A DNA stretch of 64,000 nt from Thermoleophilales bacterium (GCA_020636955.1 JACJWY010000004.1:1-64000); one strand, 5' to 3'; shown: positions 8,195-16,717, counted from the first letter of the stretch. Numbers and translations: made by a program. The notes: generated by a model from the letters alone, not told the origin.

Positions 8195-9616
8195 TTGGCG
8201 GGGTACACACCGGCGACAGATCCCGAGCGGGCCGAGATGCTGGCCCGGATCGGGGTCGAGTCGATCGATGAGCTTTTTGCCCAGATTCCCGCCGACATCC
8301 GGCTTGACCGCCCGCTGGATCTCGAAGACGGGATGAGCGAATCCGAGGTTTACCGGTTCATGGCAGGCCTCGCCGACACCAATCTGGACGCCGAACGGAT
8401 CCCGTCCTTTCTCGGGGCCGGGATGTACGACCACTACGTGCCGGCGATTGTCGAGGCGATCATCAGCCGCTCCGAGTTCCTCACCCCGTACACGCCGTAC
8501 CAGCCCGAGGTCTCACAGGGCGGTCTGCAGGTGATGTTCGAGTTCCAGACCGCGATGAGCGAGATCACCGGCCTGCCGGTCTCCAATGCCGGACTCTACG
8601 AGGGACCGTCAGCCGCGGCTTCCGCCGCCTATCTTGCAATGGGACAGACCAAACGGACCGGACTGGTCGCCTCCCGCGGACTTCACCCGCACAGCCGGGA
8701 GACCCTGGCCACCCACGCGGTGGGCTTCGGCGCGACCCTGACCGAGGTTGGTCTGGAAGGGGGCCTGACCGGCCCTGAAGATCTGGAAGCCGCCGTAACC
8801 GACGAAACGGCCGCCGTCTTCCTCCAGAACCCGAACTTCCTCGGGGCGGTCGAGGACATCGCCGCTCTCGGCGAGGCGGTCAAGGCCAAGGGGGCGCTGC
8901 TGATCGTCCAGGTGGATCCGATGACCCTCGGCATCCTCCGGCCCCCGGGTGAATGCGGGGCCGATATCGCCTATGGCGAGGGCCAGCCGCTTGGAAACCG
9001 GCTCGACTTCGGTGGCCCGTCCTTCGGCTTCTTCTGCGCGAAGGAGGAGTACATCCGCAAGATGCCCGGCCGGATCGCCGGGGAAACGGAAGACGTGGAC
9101 GGGCGCCGGGGATTCGTGCTGGCCCTGCAGACCCGCGAGCAGCACATCCGCCGGGAAAAGGCGACTTCCAACATCTGCACCGCCCAGGCGCTCAATGCCC
9201 TGGCCGGGATGGTCCACCTCGCCTGGCTGGGCAAGCAAGGTTTCGTGGAACTAGGTGAGCTGATGGCCCGCCGTACCGCTTACACGCGAAACCTGATCGG
9301 CGGCCTCGACGGCTATGAGCTGCTTCACGACGCGCCGGTTGTCCGGGAGTTCGCGGTCCGCTCCGAACGTCCGGTCGGGGAAATCCTGCCGCTGGGCGAC
9401 GAATTAGATGGCCCCGCGCCGCGCCTGCCGGTATACCCGCTTGGCCGGGACTATCCCGAATTCGAGGATTCATTCCTGGTCGCGATCACCGAGAACCGCT
9501 CGGTCGATGAAATCGGCTGGCTGGCCCACATGCTCGAGCACGGGCAGGCCGGCTGGTCCGAGCACATCCACGAACACGACGATGAAGGCAATCCCGTCGC
9601 GGGGGCTGCCCGATGA
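8195..9616 (+). CDS. gcvPA: Glycine dehydrogenase (decarboxylating) subunit 1, P protein alpha
   Basis: The N-terminal half of the P protein in the split, two-subunit form; it pairs with GcvPB to decarboxylate glycine onto lipoyl-GcvH. 473 aa. Typical stretches are GAGMYDHYVPAIVEAI, TPYQPEVSQGGLQ, FEFQTAMSEITGLPVSNAGL and EQHIRREKATSNICTAQAL. TTG start with GGAG (8182-8185) upstream inside the end of gcvH. It overlaps gcvPB by 4 bp (ATGA). The last ~25 residues are acidic and His-rich, an extra tail. Confidence 0.93.
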   Translation: MAGYTPATDPERAEMLARIGVESIDELFAQIPADIRLDRPLDLEDGMSESEVYRFMAGLADTNLDAERIPSFLGAGMYDHYVPAIVEAIISRSEFLTPYTPYQPEVSQGGLQVMFEFQTAMSEITGLPVSNAGLYEGPSAAASAAYLAMGQTKRTGLVASRGLHPHSRETLATHAVGFGATLTEVGLEGGLTGPEDLEAAVTDETAAVFLQNPNFLGAVEDIAALGEAVKAKGALLIVQVDPMTLGILRPPGECGADIAYGEGQPLGNRLDFGGPSFGFFCAKEEYIRKMPGRIAGETEDVDGRRGFVLALQTREQHIRREKATSNICTAQALNALAGMVHLAWLGKQGFVELGELMARRTAYTRNLIGGLDGYELLHDAPVVREFAVRSERPVGEILPLGDELDGPAPRLPVYPLGRDYPEFEDSFLVAITENRSVDEIGWLAHMLEHGQAGWSEHIHEHDDEGNPVAGAAR

Positions 9617-11136
9617 GCAGTCCCACCATCTCCGAGACCCCGCAGCAGGCCGACCGGGCAACCACGATCTACGAGAAGTCGGTACCCGGCCGTCGCGCGG
9701 CCCAGCTTCCACCCTTGGGCGAGGGAGTCGAAGACACCCCGCTCGATGAACTGATCCCGGCCCGGCTCCTGCGTGAGAAGCCGGCCGAGCTGCCGGAAGT
9801 CTCCGAGCCGGAGATCATCCGGCACTACAACCGCCTGTCGCGCCGGAACTTCGACCTCGACACCGGCTTTTATCCACTCGGGTCCTGCACCATGAAGTAC
9901 AACCCGCGCCTGAACGAAAGGGTCGCGGCCCTGCCCGGCCACGCCCGGCTGCACCCGGCGACCGATCCCGCCGACGCGCAGGGCGCGCTGGAGGTCATGT
10001 ACCTGCTCCAGGAGTCGCTTTCGGAGATCACCGGCCTTCCGGCCGTGAGCCTTCAGCCTTCGGCCGGGTCGCAGGGCGAACTTGCCGGCCTGCTCCTGAC
10101 CCGGGCCTACCACGCCGACCAGGGACGGAACCCGACCAAAGTTCTGACCCCTGACACCGCGCACGGCACCAATCCCGCCTCGGTGACCATGGCCGGCTAC
10201 GAAGTGGTCAAGGTGGCCACCAACGAGCGGGGCGGGGTCGACGTCGAAGATCTGAAGCTGAAGATCGACGATCAGGTGGCCTGCCTGATGCTGACCAACC
10301 CGAACACGCTCGGGCTCTTCGACGAGAACATCGCCGAGATCGCCGGGCTGGTCCACGAGGCGGGCGGGTTGCTCTATTACGACGGCGCCAACCTGAACGC
10401 GATCATGGGGCAGGCCCGTCCCGGTGACATGGGCTTCGACATCGTCCACGTGAACTTGCACAAATCCTTCTCCCAGCCCCATGGCGGCGGCGGGCCGGGG
10501 GCGGGGCCGATCGCGGTTTCCGGCCGGGTCGAGCCGTTCATTCCGCGACCGCAGGCGGTGCGGGTTGAAACGGACGGCGAAGCGTTCTACGACCTCGACT
10601 ACGACCGGCCGAAGTCGATCGGCAGGCTGCGCGGATTCCAGGGCAATTTCGGTGTCTTCGCAAGGTCGCTCTCCTACATCCTCAGCCTCGGAGGTGACGG
10701 TCTCTCGGAGGCATCCGAGCTGGCGGTACTGAACGCGAACTACCTGAAGAAGCTGCTGTCCGAGGGCAGGGCCGGCAAGTACCTGCCGGTTGCCTTCGAT
10801 CGCCACTGCATGCACGAGTTCGTCCTGTCCGGGGCGCCGATGAAAAAGGAACTCGGGGTCAAGACCCTCGACCTGGCCAAGCGGCTGCTGGACTTCGGCT
10901 TCCACCCGCCGACCGTCTACTTCCCGCTCCTGGTCGACGAAGCCCTGATGGTCGAGCCGGTCGAAACCGAAGGCAAGGAGCACCTGGACGCCTTCGCCGG
11001 GGCCATCGAGCAGATCCTCGAAGAAGCCGAATCCGATCCGGAGATCGCCGGGAACGCTCCATACACAACGCCGGTCCGGCGCCTGGACGAAGTCGCTGCC
11101 ACCCGGAATCCCCGCATTCGCCAAAGCGCTTCCTAG
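9613..11136 (+). CDS. gcvPB: Glycine dehydrogenase (decarboxylating) subunit 2, P protein beta
   Basis: The PLP-binding half of the split P protein. 507 aa. The PLP lysine lies in NLHKSFSQPHGGGGPGAGP (about residue 285); YPLGSCTMKYNPR and QPSAGSQGELAGLL are also diagnostic. ATG overlaps the gcvPA stop. With gcvT and gcvH it supplies three of the four activities of the complex; the lipoamide dehydrogenase is not in this window. The C-terminus is ~25 residues of low conservation. Confidence 0.94.
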   Translation: MSSPTISETPQQADRATTIYEKSVPGRRAAQLPPLGEGVEDTPLDELIPARLLREKPAELPEVSEPEIIRHYNRLSRRNFDLDTGFYPLGSCTMKYNPRLNERVAALPGHARLHPATDPADAQGALEVMYLLQESLSEITGLPAVSLQPSAGSQGELAGLLLTRAYHADQGRNPTKVLTPDTAHGTNPASVTMAGYEVVKVATNERGGVDVEDLKLKIDDQVACLMLTNPNTLGLFDENIAEIAGLVHEAGGLLYYDGANLNAIMGQARPGDMGFDIVHVNLHKSFSQPHGGGGPGAGPIAVSGRVEPFIPRPQAVRVETDGEAFYDLDYDRPKSIGRLRGFQGNFGVFARSLSYILSLGGDGLSEASELAVLNANYLKKLLSEGRAGKYLPVAFDRHCMHEFVLSGAPMKKELGVKTLDLAKRLLDFGFHPPTVYFPLLVDEALMVEPVETEGKEHLDAFAGAIEQILEEAESDPEIAGNAPYTTPVRRLDEVAATRNPRIRQSAS

Positions 11137-11230
11137 CCGGACCTGCAACTTCGGAAATCCGGCGCCTGCCAATCGCAGGTAGATTCCTCAACGGCCTTTT
11201 TCCAATCTTTGACCGAAGCGGAGTGACCCG

Positions 11231-12379
11231 ATGAGTGAAGCCCAGTACGCCCTGACCCAGGATCAACTCGACTTCCTCGAGGTGATTCGTCAGATGGTGG
11301 TCGAGAAGGTCACCCCGCGGGCCCATGACATCGATGAATCAGGCGAGTTTCCGCAGGACATCCGGCAACTCTTCGCCGAGCATGACCTCTTCGGACTGCC
11401 CTTCGAGGAGAAACACGGCGGCACCGGTACCGGCGAGCTGATGCTCTGCGCCGCGATCGAGGAAATCGCCAAGGGCTGCGCTTCCTCCTCGCTGATGGTT
11501 GCTGCCCAGGACCTCTCATCGCTGCCGATGAAGCTGGCCGCCTCCGACGAACTCAAGGACCGGATCCTGCCCCGCATGGCTTCCGGTGAATGGCTCGGGG
11601 CCTTCTGCCTCTCGGAACCCGATGCCGGCTCCGACCCGGGCGCGATGCGCACCCGGGCGACCAAGGTCGACGGCGGCTGGAAGCTGAACGGCGCCAAGAA
11701 CTGGATCACTAACTCCGGAGTCGCCGACGTCTACGTCACCTTCGCGGTGACCGATCCGGAGGTGAAGTTCTCCCGCGGGATCACCTGTTTCGCCGTGATG
11801 GGTGATGCCGACGGCTTCCGTATCGACGCGCTCGAGAAGAAGATGGGCATGAAGGGCTCACCGACCGGCCAGCCCGTCTATGAGGACGTATTCGTCCCCG
11901 ACGAAAACGTGATCGGCGAAGTCGGCAAGGGCTTCGCGGTCGCCATGCAGACCCTCGACCGCTCGCGTCTGGGCATCGGTGCCCAGGCCCTCGGGATCGC
12001 CCAGGGAGCGACCGACTACGCGGCGGATTACGCCAAGGAAAGGATTGCCTTCGGCAAACCGATCAATCAGCTTCAGGCGATCCAGTTCAAGCTCGCCGAC
12101 ATGGAAACCAAGACCGCCGCGGCCCGCGAGCTGCTCTACAAGGCTGCCTCGATGGCCGAGACCAGCCATCCGCAGCTCGGCAAGTACTCGGCGATGGCAA
12201 AGCTCTTCGCCTCCGACGTTGCGATGGAAGTGACCACCGAAGCGGTCCAGGTGCTCGGTGGCTACGGCTACGTCAAGGAATACCCGGTCGAGCGAATGAT
12301 GCGAGACGCCAAGCTCACCCAGATCTACGAAGGCACCAACGAGATTCAGCGAGTGGTGATCGCCCGGAACCTGATGTAG
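11231..12379 (+). CDS. Acyl-CoA dehydrogenase
   Basis: FAD-dependent enzyme oxidising an acyl-CoA to the 2-enoyl-CoA and passing electrons to ETF. 382 aa, the standard length. N-terminal helical domain; the FAD/substrate loops FCLSEPDAGSDPGAM and WITNSG; the C-terminal IYEGTNEIQRVVIARNLM carries the catalytic glutamate at the short/medium-chain position. ATG with GCGGAG about 7 nt upstream. It stands alone, 94 bp after gcvPB, with a small hairpin (CCTGC/GCAGG near 11166-11180) between. Substrate chain length cannot be read from sequence. Confidence 0.92.
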   Translation: MSEAQYALTQDQLDFLEVIRQMVVEKVTPRAHDIDESGEFPQDIRQLFAEHDLFGLPFEEKHGGTGTGELMLCAAIEEIAKGCASSSLMVAAQDLSSLPMKLAASDELKDRILPRMASGEWLGAFCLSEPDAGSDPGAMRTRATKVDGGWKLNGAKNWITNSGVADVYVTFAVTDPEVKFSRGITCFAVMGDADGFRIDALEKKMGMKGSPTGQPVYEDVFVPDENVIGEVGKGFAVAMQTLDRSRLGIGAQALGIAQGATDYAADYAKERIAFGKPINQLQAIQFKLADMETKTAAARELLYKAASMAETSHPQLGKYSAMAKLFASDVAMEVTTEAVQVLGGYGYVKEYPVERMMRDAKLTQIYEGTNEIQRVVIARNLM

Positions 12380-12556
12380 CCCGGGCGGCGCCAGGAACCA
12401 TCAGCCGTCCGCTGCCTTCGTCAACGGCCGGAAACGGCGGCTCAGGTACCTGAGTACAATCGCGGCACTTGGGCGGAACAAAGGTCTGAACCCGGCCCGG
12501 GGGCTGAAAGGTCTCGGGGACGCCCCAGCCTCTCCCTTCACCTGCCCTGCCCCGGT

Positions 12557-12672
12557 AGTGGGTCTGATTCTCGGCAGTCGGGCCGGAAATCCGACCCACG
12601 AGACTTGCGAATCAGATTCGGAGGCACGGGTGGGTCGGATTTCCGGGGCTGGTGACGGGAAACCGACCCACC
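12557..12672. repeat. Cluster of a ~15-bp motif in direct and inverted orientation
   Basis: In the 384-bp gene-free stretch 12380-12763, versions of GTGGGTCGGATTTCC occur four times: a diverged forward copy near 12557-12571, an inverted copy at 12583-12599, a forward copy at 12630-12646 and a diverged inverted copy at 12657-12672. The second and third copies are perfect 17-bp complements (CCGGAAATCCGACCCAC and its complement). TCTGATTC (12563-12570) also pairs with GAATCAGA (12609-12616). No ORF of interest is seen in the stretch. Confidence 0.75.
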
Positions 12673-12707
12673 GGACTCAGGGGTGACTCTCGGGTTCGTC
12701 GAAAGCC

Positions 12708-12737
12708 CACTTTCTGCCGGTATACGGCAGAAAAGTG
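12708..12737. repeat. Hairpin downstream of the HxlR-type regulator
   Basis: CACTTTCTGCCG (12708-12719) pairs with CGGCAGAAAAGTG (12725-12737) with a single extra A and a 5-nt loop. It lies 27 bp beyond the 3' end of the minus-strand regulator gene. No T-run follows on either strand, so a terminator role is only possible. Confidence 0.6.
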
Positions 12738-12763
12738 CCTCTCGTGGTGGATCGTACGTCCGG

Positions 12764-13243
12764 TCAGGCGGGGACTCGGGGGAGGTCCTGCCGGCTGCGG
12801 CCGGGGCCGGCCTTCATGTAGACGCGGTCCGGTTCGACCGATTCCCCGCACTTCTGGCAGATCATGTGGTGGTCGAGGTCGCCACCGCAGGTGCGGTGGA
12901 CGGCGATGGTCGGGGGTCCGCCGGGCTCCGGATAGTACTCGTCTCCCCACCACATCAACTGGAGCAGAACCGGGGAGAGGTCACGTCCCTTCGAGGTCAG
13001 GTGATACTCGTAGCGCGGAGGCTTTTCGCTGTACTGGCGCTTTTCGAGGATGCCGTATTCGATCAGGGTGTTCAGCCGGGTGGTCAGGACACTTCGGGTG
13101 ATGCCCAGGTTCTCGCGAAGCGGTTCGAAGCGGTTCAGACCGAGGCCGATATTGCGGATGATCAGCAGCGACCATCTCTCGCCGACCACTTCGAGGGAAC
13201 GGGCGATCGAACAGACCTGATTGTCGTATTCACGATCCAGCAT
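12764..13243 (-). CDS. HxlR-family winged-helix transcriptional regulator
   Basis: 159 aa. The N-terminal ~100 residues are a MarR/HxlR-type winged helix, with the HxlR hallmark cysteine in CSIARSLEVVGERWSLLIIR, then FEPLRENLGITRSVLTTRL (recognition helix region) and the YHLTSKGRDLSPVLLQL wing. The C-terminal part carries CGGD...CQKCG, a possible zinc-binding knuckle absent from minimal HxlR proteins. It is divergent from an MFS exporter with an 87-bp spacer holding repeated operator-like sequence, so it probably controls that exporter and itself. Start chosen at ATG 13243 with TACACT 7 nt upstream. Confidence 0.88.
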   Translation of the reverse strand: MLDREYDNQVCSIARSLEVVGERWSLLIIRNIGLGLNRFEPLRENLGITRSVLTTRLNTLIEYGILEKRQYSEKPPRYEYHLTSKGRDLSPVLLQLMWWGDEYYPEPGGPPTIAVHRTCGGDLDHHMICQKCGESVEPDRVYMKAGPGRSRQDLPRVPA

Positions 13244-13250
13244 TCCAATT

Positions 13251-13256
13251 AGTGTA
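13251..13256 (-). promoter_or_regulatory. TACACT -10-like box, leaderless start of the HxlR regulator
   Basis: On the minus strand TACACT stands 7 nt before the ATG at 13243. It lies against the operator-like repeat, which fits self-regulation. Confidence 0.45.
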
Positions 13257-13258
13257 GC

Positions 13259-13304
13259 GGGTCAGTCGCATCATGCGACCCGATTGTGTTAGGGTCAGTT
13301 GCAT
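13259..13304. promoter_or_regulatory. Operator-like direct repeats plus palindrome between HxlR regulator and MFS exporter
   Basis: GGGTCAGTCGCAT (13259-13271) and GGGTCAGTTGCAT (13292-13304) are direct repeats with one mismatch, spaced 33 bp (about three helical turns). The first overlaps a perfect palindrome GTCGCAT-C-ATGCGAC (13265-13279). The second contains most of the TAGGGT -10-like box. This is a typical arrangement for a repressor site; HxlR binding is inferred from the position. Confidence 0.6.
13290..13295 (+). promoter_or_regulatory. TAGGGT -10-like box upstream of the MFS exporter
   Basis: TAGGGT is 7 nt before an ATG at 13303 that opens a 9-codon frame ending 1 bp before the exporter start. 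It sits inside the second operator repeat. Confidence 0.45.
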
Positions 13305-13329
13305 GAAGATACTCACCGGGGCAGCGTGA
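13303..13329 (+). CDS. Possible 8-residue leader peptide before the MFS exporter
   Basis: ATG at 13303 opens MKILTGAA and a TGA that ends 1 bp before the exporter ATG (13331). Its ATG is 7 nt after TAGGGT, so it would be read on a leaderless transcript, and the exporter, which has no clear ribosome binding site, could be reached by termination-reinitiation. It is too short to support on its own; the evidence is position only. Confidence 0.3.
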   Translation: MKILTGAA

Positions 13330-13330
13330 A

Positions 13331-14866
13331 ATGACGGACATGGCGACGGGCCGGCTCGAAGCGGTCGAAGACGAAATCCTGGTCGGTGCTCCGGCTCCGG
13401 CGGAGGGGCCGGTTCCGGGCGAGATGATCGCGGCGGAAGCGGCCTACCGGCCCGAGGTGCTCGGCAAGGTACTGGCCGTAGTGGCTGCCGCGGTGGCCCT
13501 GGCCAGCCTGGATATGTTCATCGTCAACATTGCCTTCCCGGCGATCGAGGCGGATTTCTCCGGAAGCTCGATCTCTTCGCTTTCCTGGGTGCTGAACGGC
13601 TACGTGATCGTTTTCGCGGCGATGCTGATGCCGTTCGGGCGCCTCGCCGACCGGGTCGGCCGCAAGCGAATCTTTACGACCGGGGTGTTGATCTTCTGCC
13701 TGGCATCCGGGGCCTGCGCCGCGGCCTGGTCGGTCGAGACCCTGGTCGCCTTCCGGGTCGTCCAGGGAATCGGGGCAGCAATGTTGATGTCGACTTCTCT
13801 GGCTCTGCTCCTCCATGCCTTCCCGCCGGAGCGCTGGCCGGTAGTAATCGGGGTCTGGGCAGCTGCGGGCGGCGCGGCCGGAGCGTTGGGGCCGCCAATC
13901 GGTGGTCTGCTGGTCGAGATCTCCTGGCGCTGGGTTTTCCTCGTCAACCTTCCGTTGTCGCTCGCCGCCTGGTATTTCGGGACCAGGCTGCTGGTTGAGT
14001 CGAAGGACCCGGAAGAGAGCAGATGGCCCGACCCGGCCGGAATGACCCTGATGATCCTCGGCATCGGGGTGCTCTGCTGGGGCCTGGTCGAGGCTCCCGA
14101 CAAGGGCTGGGGCAGCACCCGGACGGTCATCGCGATTGTGGCCGGCGTGGCGATGCTGGTCCTTACGTTTCTGCGATCCCGGCGTCCTGCCGAGCGCTGG
14201 ATTCCGACTCTCGACGTGGATCTTTTCAAGTCGAGGCCATTTGCCATGGCCTGCCTCGCCGCCCTGGTCTTCATGGTCGCCTTTGCCGCGATTCTGCTCG
14301 GCGGGGTCCTCTTCCTTACCGGGGTCTGGGGCTACTCGGTGCTCAAGGCCGGATTGGCCTTTTTCCCCGGTCCGGCGATGGCCGGGATCTTTTCGGTGCT
14401 TGGCAGCCGCATCGGCGCCCGGTTCGGCACCGGACCTGTCGCCGCGACAGGCTGCGGGTTCCTGATTCTCGGCGGGCTCTGGTGGTACACCCAGATGGGC
14501 GACACCCCCAATTACCTGGCCGAAAACCTGCCCGGCCAGCTTCTGGTCGGAATCGGAGTCGGCCTGGTGCTGCCAAACGTGGCGGCGGCGGTCGCTTCGA
14601 CCCTGCCTCCAACCTCGTTGGCGACCGGCACCGCGGTACTGAGTGCCTCGCGGCAGGTCGGCGCCGCCCTCGGGGTGGCGATCCTGGTCGCGATCCTCGG
14701 GTCGGCGGCGATCGGCGGCACCGCCGACGAGTTCGACCAGGCCTGGCTGATGATCATGATCTCCGCGTCGATCGCCGGTCTGATTGCCCTGATGATCGGC
14801 ACTGCCGGCAAGTCGGGGACGTCGTCGGCGGCCGGGGCCGGGGTTCCGACCGATCAGGGAACCTGA
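13331..14866 (+). CDS. MFS multidrug-type exporter, DHA2 (14-helix) family
   Basis: 511 aa integral membrane protein with about 14 hydrophobic segments after a ~45-residue polar N-terminus. LASLDMFIVNIAFPAIEADF is the DHA2 motif D1 region, GRLADRVGRKR is MFS motif A, and VVQGIGAAMLMSTSLALL is the motif B region; the GXLGPPIGGLLVE motif C (antiporter motif) follows. Probably a proton-driven drug exporter of unknown substrate under control of the divergent HxlR-type regulator. Its last 13 bp overlap the convergent GNAT gene. Confidence 0.88.
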   Translation: MTDMATGRLEAVEDEILVGAPAPAEGPVPGEMIAAEAAYRPEVLGKVLAVVAAAVALASLDMFIVNIAFPAIEADFSGSSISSLSWVLNGYVIVFAAMLMPFGRLADRVGRKRIFTTGVLIFCLASGACAAAWSVETLVAFRVVQGIGAAMLMSTSLALLLHAFPPERWPVVIGVWAAAGGAAGALGPPIGGLLVEISWRWVFLVNLPLSLAAWYFGTRLLVESKDPEESRWPDPAGMTLMILGIGVLCWGLVEAPDKGWGSTRTVIAIVAGVAMLVLTFLRSRRPAERWIPTLDVDLFKSRPFAMACLAALVFMVAFAAILLGGVLFLTGVWGYSVLKAGLAFFPGPAMAGIFSVLGSRIGARFGTGPVAATGCGFLILGGLWWYTQMGDTPNYLAENLPGQLLVGIGVGLVLPNVAAAVASTLPPTSLATGTAVLSASRQVGAALGVAILVAILGSAAIGGTADEFDQAWLMIMISASIAGLIALMIGTAGKSGTSSAAGAGVPTDQGT

Positions 14867-15648
14867 CGGACGCCTACCCAATGGCGGGTAACAGCGACCT
14901 CCCGGAAGCCTGCCCGGAGAATGTTCCGGTAGGAGTTGTCCGGCAAACCGGCTTTCCGTTCTCCGGTTTCGATGAACAGGTGCTCCAGGCCCTGATTGGC
15001 GGCCGCCGCGACCCGGGTTGAAAGCAGGGCCGTCTGGGCGCCCCGCCCGCGGGCCCGCGGCAAGGTGCCATCAACCCCCAGATAACCGGTGCTCTCGCAA
15101 GTGAACAGGCCCGCCGAGGCGACCGGTTCTCCATCGTCTTCGGCCAGCCAGACCCGCCACCCGAGATCATGGGCATTGGCGAGTTGCGAAGGCAGACCCG
15201 AGTCCAGGCCGAAGGCGACGCAGGTGATGCGGGCGAAAGCCTCCCGGTCCGCGGCCGACTCCGCTTCCCGAATTGTCAGCTCGGTGGACGGAATCGAAAC
15301 CGGAGACGGGTCCTGCCGAAAACCCATCCAGCCGAGCCCGGGACTCAGCCCGCGTTGCTCAAGCCACTCCCCGGTCCGGTCGGTGGAGTCCCCTTCGACG
15401 GCCACATAGAAATGAGTTCCGGGGCTGATCGCGGAAAGCGCCTCATCCAGCTGGTCTTCGCTCTCGGGCCAGTCAGGCTCCACGCCGACGATCCGGTTGA
15501 GGAAGCCGGCCTCCGGAAAATCCGGCCGGACCGGCACGATCGCCCCGGCCACCTCTTCCAGCCGGCCGGTCAAGCGGTAGGAGCAGACCGAGGACATTCT
15601 CTCCTCCCTGGTCAAGGTCACGTCGGGCATTTCAGCGGTGTCGGACAC
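14854..15648 (-). CDS. GNAT-fold N-acetyltransferase
   Basis: 264 aa. The C-terminal half reads as a GNAT domain: GWRVWLAEDDGEPVASAGLF (strands beta3-4), the acetyl-CoA loop LPRARGRGAQTALLSTRV (R/Q-x-x-G-x-G/A type) and FIETGERKAGLPDNSYRNIL followed by GFREVAV, the usual ending. The N-terminal ~130 residues look like a degenerate second GNAT-like domain. Substrate unknown. GTG start, with TAGCGT 9 nt upstream, back-to-back with the trpS promoter. Confidence 0.8.
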   Translation of the reverse strand: MSDTAEMPDVTLTREERMSSVCSYRLTGRLEEVAGAIVPVRPDFPEAGFLNRIVGVEPDWPESEDQLDEALSAISPGTHFYVAVEGDSTDRTGEWLEQRGLSPGLGWMGFRQDPSPVSIPSTELTIREAESAADREAFARITCVAFGLDSGLPSQLANAHDLGWRVWLAEDDGEPVASAGLFTCESTGYLGVDGTLPRARGRGAQTALLSTRVAAAANQGLEHLFIETGERKAGLPDNSYRNILRAGFREVAVTRHWVGVRQVP

Positions 15649-15657
15649 CTCGAAACG

Positions 15658-15663
15658 ACGCTA
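15658..15663 (-). promoter_or_regulatory. TAGCGT -10-like box of the GNAT gene
   Basis: On the minus strand TAGCGT precedes the GTG at 15648 by 9 nt. It is 4 bp from the oppositely directed trpS box. Confidence 0.4.
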
Positions 15664-15667
15664 CCAC

Positions 15668-15673
15668 TAGGGT
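15668..15673 (+). promoter_or_regulatory. TAGGGT -10-like box, near-leaderless start of trpS
   Basis: TAGGGT lies 8 nt before the trpS ATG and no Shine-Dalgarno sequence is present. The whole divergent spacer to the GNAT gene is only 33 bp. Confidence 0.5.
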
Positions 15674-15681
15674 TGGCGACG

Positions 15682-16674
15682 ATGCGAATCTTTTCCGGAA
15701 TCCAGCCGACCGGGCGCAAGCACCTCGGCAACTACATCGGGGCAATCAGGCAGTACGTCGAAGGCCAGGACCGCGGTGACCCGGCGATCTACTCGATCGT
15801 CGACCTGCACGCGATCACAGTCGCCTACAAGCCCGAAACTCTGCGAAAAAACCTCTACGACACGACCGCCGCGATCCTCGCCGCCGGGGTCGACCCCGAA
15901 CGCTGCATTCTTTTCCGCCAGTCCGACGTTCCCGAACACACCGAGCTGTGCTGGCTGCTGTCCGGGGTCTGCGCACATGGTGATCTGAACCGGATGACCC
16001 AGTTCAAGGAGAAGTCAGCCCAGCAGAAGGATCTGGTCTCGGCCGGGATCTTCATCTATCCGCTGCTGCAGGCGGCCGATGTTCTCGCGTACCGGGCCGA
16101 GGAAGTCCCGGTGGGTGAAGACCAGCGCCAGCACATCGAGCTGATGCGGGAAGTCGCCCGCCGCTTCAACGAACGCTTCGGCGACACCCTGGTCGTGCCC
16201 GAACACAGGATTCCCGAAATCGGCGCCCGGGTCATGGACCTGCTGGAGCCGAACCGCAAGATGTCAACTTCAGTCGGGGCCGACAACGGTCGTGTCTATC
16301 TGCTCGAAACCGAAAAGGAAACCCGCAAGAAACTCGGCTCGGCGGTCACCGACTCCGGCCGCGAGGTCAGGCGGGGAGAGGGCAAGGAAGGCGTGGCGAA
16401 CCTGATCGGCATCTACGCGGTTGCCACCGGCAAGACCGAAGACGAAGTCGAAGCCGAATTCGAAGGGGCCGGCTACGGCGACTTCAAGAAGGCCGTCGCC
16501 GATGCGGTGGTCGAATTCCTCGCCCCGGTCCGGGAGCGCTACCCGGAGATCCGCGAAGACGAAGGCGAGATCGAAAGGATCCTCGCCGAAGGGGCGGCAA
16601 AAGCCCGTGAAATCGCATCCGGAACACTGATCGACGTCCGCGAGGCGATGGGCGTCGGCGTTCCACGCAAATAG
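15682..16674 (+). CDS. trpS: Tryptophanyl-tRNA synthetase
   Basis: Class Ic synthetase charging tRNA-Trp. 330 aa. The HIGH-type motif is HLGN in SGIQPTGRKHLGNYIGAI at the N-terminus and the KMSKS-type motif is KMSTS near residue 195. DLHAITV, GVDPERCILFRQSDVPEHTELCW and VPVGEDQRQHIEL are typical. The frame is open far upstream, but the family start and the promoter box place the ATG at 15682. Alone on its transcript, followed by a likely terminator. Confidence 0.95.
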   Translation: MRIFSGIQPTGRKHLGNYIGAIRQYVEGQDRGDPAIYSIVDLHAITVAYKPETLRKNLYDTTAAILAAGVDPERCILFRQSDVPEHTELCWLLSGVCAHGDLNRMTQFKEKSAQQKDLVSAGIFIYPLLQAADVLAYRAEEVPVGEDQRQHIELMREVARRFNERFGDTLVVPEHRIPEIGARVMDLLEPNRKMSTSVGADNGRVYLLETEKETRKKLGSAVTDSGREVRRGEGKEGVANLIGIYAVATGKTEDEVEAEFEGAGYGDFKKAVADAVVEFLAPVRERYPEIREDEGEIERILAEGAAKAREIASGTLIDVREAMGVGVPRK

Positions 16675-16717
16675 CGGCAAAAGCAGCGCCGCTGCCGGAT
16701 CGCAAATAGCGGCTTTT
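16666..16717 (+). terminator. Probable intrinsic terminator of trpS with a 13-bp direct repeat
   Basis: GCCGCT (16688-16693) pairs with AGCGGC (16708-16713), which is followed by TTTT. CGCAAATAGCGGC occurs twice exactly, at 16666-16678 (across the trpS stop) and 16701-16713. The stem is short with a 14-nt loop, so the terminator call is moderate. Confidence 0.5.

Noticed and set aside
9451..11172. 573-codon minus-strand ORF opposite gcvPB
   Set aside because: Shadow of gcvPB, which is fully supported by the PLP motif and operon structure.
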